Positions 5,946-10,024 of a DNA stretch of 10,024 nt are shown here, piece by piece. The notes beneath the pieces were generated by a model, which saw only the letters and a list, made by a program, of their open reading frames with translations, did not search any database and was not told where the DNA came from. Origin of the DNA: an uncultured Oxalobacteraceae bacterium (GTDB lineage: Bacteria; Pseudomonadota; Gammaproteobacteria; Burkholderiales; Burkholderiaceae). A program made the translations under genes and the position numbers. The stretch lies in assembly GCA_946478765.1 (NCBI GenBank), contig CAMLDH010000113.1, forward strand, positions 1 to 10,024, read 5' to 3'. Within the stretch, counting starts at the first letter, position 1; the number at the start of each line of letters is the position of its first letter.

Positions 5946-6956
5946 TTGAAAAATAATCAAATTCAAACGCTGAACTACTGTGCGCACGCCATCGAGGATT
6001 TGCGTGAGACTGCGGCCACGTTGAAAGACATGGCTCCAAACTCGGCACGAGTTATTTACCGCCTGATCACAATGCTGCAATCAAGCGTGAAGTTCATCTT
6101 GCCGAACTGCTGCAACTTGGTCGAACCGGACGAGATCCGCCAAGCGCACATCGATCTCGTGCGCCTTCCCTTTCCGTGCGTGGCCTTCGAGGCACCGTGG
6201 GACAAGGATGAAGATGGGCCGGCATACATGGGTGAGTTCAAGCAGTCGCTTGCGACGAAGCGAATCGCCCTGTGCTGGGACGCTCCGCAGTTCGAACCAA
6301 TGCCTGGCCTGAACAGTTTTTTCGACGCCTTTCCGGACGGCGGGGTATTCGTTCTGCCGATCTACTGGGGGCCGGAATACAAGAAATGGACCGTGGCACT
6401 TGGCGGAGCCTTCATCCCTTACGGAAATGAGTTGCACAAGCTGAACCTGGACGAGGTAATGCCGGCAACCCGCATTGCGAATGCTGCAAAGATCGCTGCC
6501 GGGCACGCGACCGAAAAATCAATGCAGTTCAGGTCAGAGCCTTTTCCCATCATGCCGGAATTTTTCGAACGTGCGATCTCGAGCTACGGCAGTCGGGACA
6601 AGGCAAACGCGCAAATCATCGTCGATTCGCACGACGAAGCAATGGTGCTGGTTCAGGCGTGCAGTGTTATCAATTGCGCCAACGTGACGACAGCAGAAAT
6701 TGCAGCGCCGGCGATACTCAATAAAAAGCGCCAGGCAAATGGCAAGCAGCCATTTTTCTCCTACAAAGTTTTGCAGCTTTCGGATGAACGGCGAGAGTGC
6801 GGGAAAGGTGGAACTGGAGGCCAACACGCCAGCCCTCGGATGCACCTACGGCGTGGGCACTTGCGGCGACTCGAAAGTAAAGTGATATGGGTGCGGCCGA
6901 CGATGATAAATGCCGACTCGAAACGTGGTGCTGTGCTGAAAGATTACGCGGTGTAA
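5946..6956 (+). CDS. conserved phage/plasmid-type hypothetical protein
   Basis: A protein of up to 336 residues. The start is uncertain: TTG at 5946 gives the longest form with a weak ribosome binding site, and ATG at 6030 gives 308 residues. The N-terminus is helical. The middle (about 75-165) is strand-rich, with many Trp, Pro and Phe (LPFPCVAFEAPW, GGVFVLPIYWGPEYKKWTV). The C-terminus carries GGTGGQHASPRMHLRRGHLR (288-307) followed by VIWVRP and a final KDYAV. From memory, this G-G-x-H-A-[SK]-P-R-x-H-L-R-R-G-H signature recurs at the end of hypothetical proteins of phages and plasmids in proteobacteria. The spaced histidines (294, 300, 305) and arginines could bind nucleic acid or metal. 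No enzymatic role is known to me. It converges with the minus-strand gene at 7105. Confidence 0.85.
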   Translation: MKNNQIQTLNYCAHAIEDLRETAATLKDMAPNSARVIYRLITMLQSSVKFILPNCCNLVEPDEIRQAHIDLVRLPFPCVAFEAPWDKDEDGPAYMGEFKQSLATKRIALCWDAPQFEPMPGLNSFFDAFPDGGVFVLPIYWGPEYKKWTVALGGAFIPYGNELHKLNLDEVMPATRIANAAKIAAGHATEKSMQFRSEPFPIMPEFFERAISSYGSRDKANAQIIVDSHDEAMVLVQACSVINCANVTTAEIAAPAILNKKRQANGKQPFFSYKVLQLSDERRECGKGGTGGQHASPRMHLRRGHLRRLESKVIWVRPTMINADSKRGAVLKDYAV

Positions 6957-6977
6957 TCGAAAGCATAATTAACCTGA

Positions 6978-7043
6978 TGTAAAAATCGGGATTATTTGAG
7001 AATATCGGAATTAAATGAGAAAACGCGGAATTAAATGAGAACT
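6978..7043. repeat. three 19-20 bp spaced direct repeats
   Basis: CGGGATTATTTGAGAA (6987-7002), CGGAATTAAATGAGAA (7006-7021) and CGGAATTAAATGAGAA (7026-7041) are spaced 19 and 20 bp apart. The last two are identical and the first differs at 4 of 16 positions. A TGT at 6978 stands about 6 bp before the first copy. Such an array fits an iteron group, a multi-site operator, or the end of a Tn7/Mu-like element, where terminal TGT and spaced transposase sites are typical. No inverted partner occurs in this window, and no replication-initiator or transposase gene is seen here. Confidence 0.6.
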
Positions 7044-7104
7044 TAAAAAGAGCGTGAAATGTGGCAACCAGGTTGATTCCCCGCTCTACCTCAAGCCTTA
7101 TCTT

Positions 7105-7545
7105 TTACATTCTGGAAGAAGCTACCGACCGGTCGCCATCTTCCAGCAGCTGGTCTGCTTCGGCACTTTTGACCCAAGCGGCGCGCTCGTCGGCCGCCAT
7201 TTGACGGCCGAGAACATATTCGGAAGTCAAGGTTTCATCGGACATCAGGATCATATCGGCAAGCGAGAATGCGAGTTGATCGGCGGCCTGGCTGGCAGAT
7301 TCTTCTGCTCCCGGTGTCGCTGGATCAAATCGGAAATCGAAAACGGTTTCAACGCCTCCGCGGCGGTAATGCAGCCGCACTGATACCGCGATCGCAATCT
7401 CGCCTGCCTCACCCTCCGCCGGCACCAGCTCGTCCGGAGCTTGGGGGTGAGTCACCATGCGTTCAATCTCGACAGCGTCGAACTGATTGATGCAGACCAG
7501 CCCGTCGTACATCGTAGCGACGCGAACTTTGCCGTAGTCGGTCAT
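7105..7545 (-). CDS. hypothetical protein
   Basis: A 146-residue acidic protein with ATG at 7545-7543 and GGGAG six bases upstream. Its start overlaps the stop of the preceding gene as ATGA, the classic sign of translational coupling. The first 70 residues look like strands (VRVATMYDGLVCINQFDAVE, IAIAVSVRLHYRR, VFDFRF). The rest is Ala/Glu/Asp-rich helix containing ADQLAFSLADMILMSDETL. There is no recognised family, signal peptide or membrane segment. It is the last gene of the ssb-rdgC module and converges with the gene ending at 6956. Confidence 0.8.
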   Translation of the reverse strand: MTDYGKVRVATMYDGLVCINQFDAVEIERMVTHPQAPDELVPAEGEAGEIAIAVSVRLHYRRGGVETVFDFRFDPATPGAEESASQAADQLAFSLADMILMSDETLTSEYVLGRQMAADERAAWVKSAEADQLLEDGDRSVASSRM

Positions 7546-7826
7546 CGGCTGCTCCCGTTGTCCAGGAAGTGCAGCATCATGGCGTAGTTGGCGATATGAA
7601 CCTCCTTGCGAGGCGTTTTTTCTGCAACCACGGCATGGGCGAGCATGTCACCGTAGATCTCGTTTCGGAGCGCTGGATCGTTCCACCCGTAGCGGCCTTC
7701 TCGTGCTTTTTCTGCCATCGCCTTCTTCATTCCGGCCGCGAATTTGTCGATGGCGATATTGATTGCAGCGATATCCTGTTCGATCACATCTTGACTGGGC
7801 CTTTGACCGTCTGGGTATTTGCGCAT
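7542..7826 (-). CDS. small conserved phage/plasmid-type hypothetical protein
   Basis: A 94-residue protein with a strong ribosome binding site (AAAAGGAGG, four bases before the ATG at 7826-7824). Residues 28-40 (DKFAAGMKKAMAE) are a basic amphipathic helix. They are followed by GRYGWNDP (44-51) and, near the end, VHIANYAMMLHFLDN. From memory, small phage proteins with a Met/Lys helix, a G-W-[ND]-x-P motif and a terminal [VI]-A-N-[YF]-[AC]-M-M-L pattern are common in proteobacterial phages and plasmids; no function is established that I know of. It overlaps the next gene by 4 bp and lies about 100 bp downstream of rdgC. Confidence 0.85.
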   Translation of the reverse strand: MRKYPDGQRPSQDVIEQDIAAINIAIDKFAAGMKKAMAEKAREGRYGWNDPALRNEIYGDMLAHAVVAEKTPRKEVHIANYAMMLHFLDNGSSR

Positions 7827-7854
7827 GGGACCTCCTTTTGAGTTTGAGGACCAA

Positions 7855-7870
7855 GGCGCGTGCCCGCGCC
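7855..7870 (-). other. GC-rich hairpin in rdgC-downstream spacer
   Basis: GGCGCG and CGCGCC pair around a 4-base loop. In the transcribed (minus) direction no T-tract follows, so this is more likely an intercistronic processing or stability element than an intrinsic terminator. It lies about 30 bases ahead of the strong ribosome binding site of the next gene. Confidence 0.35.
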
Positions 7871-7922
7871 CCAGTCGTTGATTGTTGAGTTTTTCCTGAT
7901 TAAAGAGAATCGGCGTCGGATT

Positions 7923-8849
7923 CTATGCAGCCCTTTGAGCCGAATCGGCCTGGTCATTCTCTTCGCCGCCCAGAGCGGTGATGATGTCGTTCAGAAGCTT
8001 GTTCAGCTCGCCCGTCATGAGCGCAAAGTCGGTATCGAAGCGCTCGTCTTCGTTTTGCGTGGTCGCTTCGCTGTTTTCCTTCAGCACATCCAGGGGGGCG
8101 ACGCGTTTGATCGTAAGCGACTCAGTCAAGACAAATGATATCCGGTCGGACCAGGTCATCGCCAGCTGCGTGCATTGCTTGCCGGCGGCAATGTGACGGC
8201 GGAGGTCGTCGGCCTCCAGTGTGTGACGCAGGTAGCGCACGGTGGCCTTGCTTTCGCCGGAGGCGCGTAGCTCGGTATCCTGGTCCACGGTGAAGCCGTT
8301 AGGGGACTCGTCGGCGGCGAGCCAATCGGTCATGGCGGCCAGCGGGGAGCTCTTGGTGCGCAGCGTCGCGAACGGCAAGGTTTCCAGTGATTTCAGCAGC
8401 AGTTTGAAAACGTCATCGGCCTTGGTCGGGCTGGCCGCATCGACTACCAGCCAACCGTTGACCGGATCGATCCACACGCGGGTGCTGTGCTGGATGCTGA
8501 AGGCACGCGGCAGTAGTTCGTCGGTGACCTTCTCCTTGAGCTCTTTCATCTGCTTGCGGCCGAGTTTGAAGCCTTGCTCTTCCTCCTGTTCAGCAGCGCG
8601 CGCCTTGGTCACCTGGTTGATGACGGTGGCCGGCAGCAGTTTTTTTTCGGTGCCGAGCTGCAGTAGCAACTGGCGATTGGCGGTATGAACCAGCATGCCG
8701 TTGTCACGCGGTGATACCCATCCTTGGGATTGCATGTCGATGCTCGTACATGGAGTGAAGGCCTGCGATGCCAGATGCGTTTCGAGCGCTTCTGCGGTGA
8801 TCGTCCATCGCCCCGTCAGTCGGTACACTTGAAGATTTTTGAACCACAT
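7923..8849 (-). CDS. rdgC: recombination-associated protein RdgC
   Basis: RdgC is a DNA-binding protein that forms a ring-shaped dimer around DNA and limits RecA loading; in Neisseria it is linked to pilin antigenic variation. At 308 aa it is close to the E. coli length (303). Family landmarks are present: [12 protein letters not shown] at the start, LASQAFTPC (26-34), LLPRAFS (112-118), [15 protein letters not shown] (126-140), [20 protein letters not shown] (216-235) and [13 protein letters not shown] (270-282). The start ATG at 8849-8847 has GGGAG five bases upstream. It follows ssb by 76 bp in the same direction. On mobile elements, rdgC next to ssb suggests a role in protecting or modulating recombination of incoming DNA, which is inference. 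Confidence 0.97.
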   Translation of the reverse strand: MWFKNLQVYRLTGRWTITAEALETHLASQAFTPCTSIDMQSQGWVSPRDNGMLVHTANRQLLLQLGTEKKLLPATVINQVTKARAAEQEEEQGFKLGRKQMKELKEKVTDELLPRAFSIQHSTRVWIDPVNGWLVVDAASPTKADDVFKLLLKSLETLPFATLRTKSSPLAAMTDWLAADESPNGFTVDQDTELRASGESKATVRYLRHTLEADDLRRHIAAGKQCTQLAMTWSDRISFVLTESLTIKRVAPLDVLKENSEATTQNEDERFDTDFALMTGELNKLLNDIITALGGEENDQADSAQRAA

Positions 8850-8881
8850 AGAGACTCCCTCTTGTTCTTGTTGCGTATATG

Positions 8882-8901
8882 TAGGAGCTCGAAGGCTCCT
8901 A
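8882..8901 (-). other. hairpin between ssb and rdgC
   Basis: TAGGAGC and GCTCCTA form a 7-bp stem around a 6-base loop that contains TTCG. No T-run follows in the direction of transcription, so it is not a standard terminator. It could be a processing site or partial attenuator that sets different levels of SSB and RdgC from one message. Confidence 0.4.
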
Positions 8902-8925
8902 TGCTAAGGTTATCAAAGCGACAAC

Positions 8926-9345
8926 TTAAAAGGGGACTTCATCATCATCCATATCGTTAGCAGGACCAGGCGGCACCCCAGCTGTTGACGGAGGGGCCGT
9001 GCTAGTTGCCGGCTTGCTGCCGAGCATCTGCATCGCGTCTGCAATGATCTCGGTCGTGTAGCGCTCCACACCATCCTTGTCGGTCCACTTTTGAGTATGC
9101 AACCGACCTTCGACGTAGACCTGAGAGCCTTTTTTCAGATACTCCCCGACGATCTCGGCCAGCTTGCGGTAGAACTTGATCCGGTGCCATTCGGTCAGTT
9201 CTTTCTTTTCGCCTGAATTTTTGTCTTTCCACGTTTCGGTAGTGGCCACGTTGATGGTGGTTACCGCATCGCCGTTCGGCATGTAACGAACTTCCGGATC
9301 GCGGCCGAGGTTGCCGACGATGATGACTTTATTGACGGATGCCAT
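8926..9345 (-). CDS. ssb: single-stranded DNA-binding protein
   Basis: SSB coats single-stranded DNA in replication, repair and conjugation and recruits partner proteins through its C-terminal tip. The OB-fold spans about residues 4-108: [50 protein letters not shown] and [15 protein letters not shown]. Trp39, Trp53, Trp87 and Tyr59 match the DNA-stacking Trp40, Trp54, Trp88 and Phe60 of E. coli. The tail is short and Pro/Ala/Thr-rich and ends in DMDDDEVPF, an intact acidic interaction tip. Two in-frame ATGs exist (9351 and 9345). The second is chosen because AGGAG lies 8 bases before it but only 2 before the first; it gives 139 aa. The likely origin is a plasmid or ICE copy rather than the chromosomal gene. 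Confidence 0.98.
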   Translation of the reverse strand: MASVNKVIIVGNLGRDPEVRYMPNGDAVTTINVATTETWKDKNSGEKKELTEWHRIKFYRKLAEIVGEYLKKGSQVYVEGRLHTQKWTDKDGVERYTTEIIADAMQMLGSKPATSTAPPSTAGVPPGPANDMDDDEVPF

Positions 9346-9412
9346 GCTCATTTCTCCTATGTGTGAATGCCAATTTAATGTGTTACTTGGCGGTTTTGTG
9401 CTACAGGTTTAC

Positions 9413-9440
9413 ATCGTATGAAATCGTATGACGTGATATG
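9413..9440. repeat. three direct repeats at exact 10-bp spacing
   Basis: ATCGTATG occurs at 9413-9420 and 9423-9430, followed by GTGATATG at 9433-9440, so the units repeat at exactly 10 bp, one helical turn. They lie just past the helicase stop codon and about 70-100 bp upstream of the ssb start, in the roughly 100-bp spacer. A regulator binding one face of the DNA upstream of ssb is possible. No promoter boxes stand out. Confidence 0.4.
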
Positions 9441-9446
9441 ACGCCA

Positions 9447-10024
9447 TTACGCCCTCGCCCTAAGCTTCTCCAGCACGTTCTTCATGTGCTGGGTAGAAGC
9501 ATGGGCGGAGAGCGATCGGTCTTGTTCGCTCTCAGGCTCGTCGCCCATGAGACCTATAAATTGGGATACCTTGAGGCCTAACGCCTCTTGCATTTCCGGA
9601 TCCGTGCCGTGTTCCGAGACGAGGTAGTAGCAAAGCACCGAGTCGCGTTGACCGTCTCTGTGCGCCCGGTCCTCGGCTTGGCTATGCACTGCTGGGGACC
9701 AGTCCAGTTCCACGAACACGACAACCCGGGCACGTTCTTGCAGGCCATCAATGCCGGTGGCCGCACGCAGCGAGATAATGCAGACGTTGGTCTTGCCGGC
9801 ACGGAAGGCTTCTTTCGCATCCCACTTTTGGTTTCCGTTTTCTCGGCCGGTAATGCAGACTGGATTGCAGTCCGCCAGTTGCTCGACGAGCGTGTCGACG
9901 ACGTCGTGGTGGTGTACGAAGACCAGTGTGGGTTCTTCGGCCTCGATCAGGCCGCGCACGAAAGCTGCGGCCGCGTGTGCTTTGGCTATGCCCGTAGCGC
10001 GACGGGTTTCTGTGAACGCTTCCA
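9447..10024 (-). CDS. SNF2-family helicase, C-terminal part only
   Basis: The frame is open from the window edge to TAA at 9449-9447. It gives 191 residues of the second RecA-like lobe of a SNF2 translocase; the start and the Walker A/DExx half lie beyond the window. Visible motifs are TLVFVHHHDVVDTLVEQL (motif IV region), ITGREN, IISLRAATGIDGLQERARVV (V region), ELDWSPAVHSQAEDRAHRDG (VI, Q..DR.hR.GQ) and a helical tail with LGLKVSQFIGLMGDE. An internal GTG at 9959 could be mistaken for a start, but the same frame continues upstream without a stop and the domain is incomplete from there. It precedes ssb by about 100 bp in the same direction. Its tail differs from that of the helicase at 784-2757, so the two are not simple duplicates. 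Confidence 0.93.
   Translation of the reverse strand, partial: EAFTETRRATGIAKAHAAAAFVRGLIEAEEPTLVFVHHHDVVDTLVEQLADCNPVCITGRENGNQKWDAKEAFRAGKTNVCIISLRAATGIDGLQERARVVVFVELDWSPAVHSQAEDRAHRDGQRDSVLCYYLVSEHGTDPEMQEALGLKVSQFIGLMGDEPESEQDRSLSAHASTQHMKNVLEKLRARA

Noticed and set aside
9447..9959. Complete small gene starting at GTG 9959
   Set aside because: The frame continues to the window edge without a stop and begins in mid-domain, so this is the end of a larger SNF2 gene.

Overview
This is a roughly 10 kb piece of accessory DNA, most likely from a plasmid, integrative element or prophage of a proteobacterium. The SSB and RdgC sequences look beta-proteobacterial (Burkholderiales/Neisseriales-like), but that is my judgement from memory of these families, not a search. 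There are no rRNA, tRNA, CRISPR or recognisable transposase genes. The identifiable genes all act on DNA: two SNF2-family helicases, a single-stranded DNA-binding protein and RdgC. The rest are hypotheticals, two of which carry patterns I associate with phage or plasmid proteins.

Layout. Positions 1-47 are not biological: they match the Illumina TruSeq/P5 adapter, so the contig begins with untrimmed adapter. Positions 48-365 hold the start of a minus-strand hypothetical gene, cut by the contig end and falsely fused to the adapter in frame. After a roughly 400 bp non-coding stretch comes a plus-strand operon (784-4966): a SNF2 helicase followed by three tightly packed genes of unknown function. 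Positions 4967-5403 hold no convincing intact gene, but they contain two tandem 18-bp dyads (a probable operator pair) and a possible decayed C-terminus of a DUF1254/DUF1214-type protein. A hypothetical gene (5404-5880, minus) diverges from a phage/plasmid-type hypothetical gene (5946-6956, plus) across a short AT-rich spacer. Three repeats with 19-20 bp spacing follow at about 6987-7043. They could be iterons, operators or a transposon end.

The right part (10024 down to 7105) is a minus-strand module: the C-terminus of a second SNF2 helicase, then ssb, rdgC and two translationally coupled small hypothetical genes. It reads as a mobile-element DNA-maintenance or recombination set: SSB coats single strands, RdgC binds DNA and limits RecA, and the SNF2 protein translocates on duplex DNA. 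The plus-strand SNF2 operon is the best candidate for an undescribed system, because one motor gene is linked to three unknown genes with tight or overlapping junctions. Its role (defence, replication or transfer) cannot be settled from this sequence.
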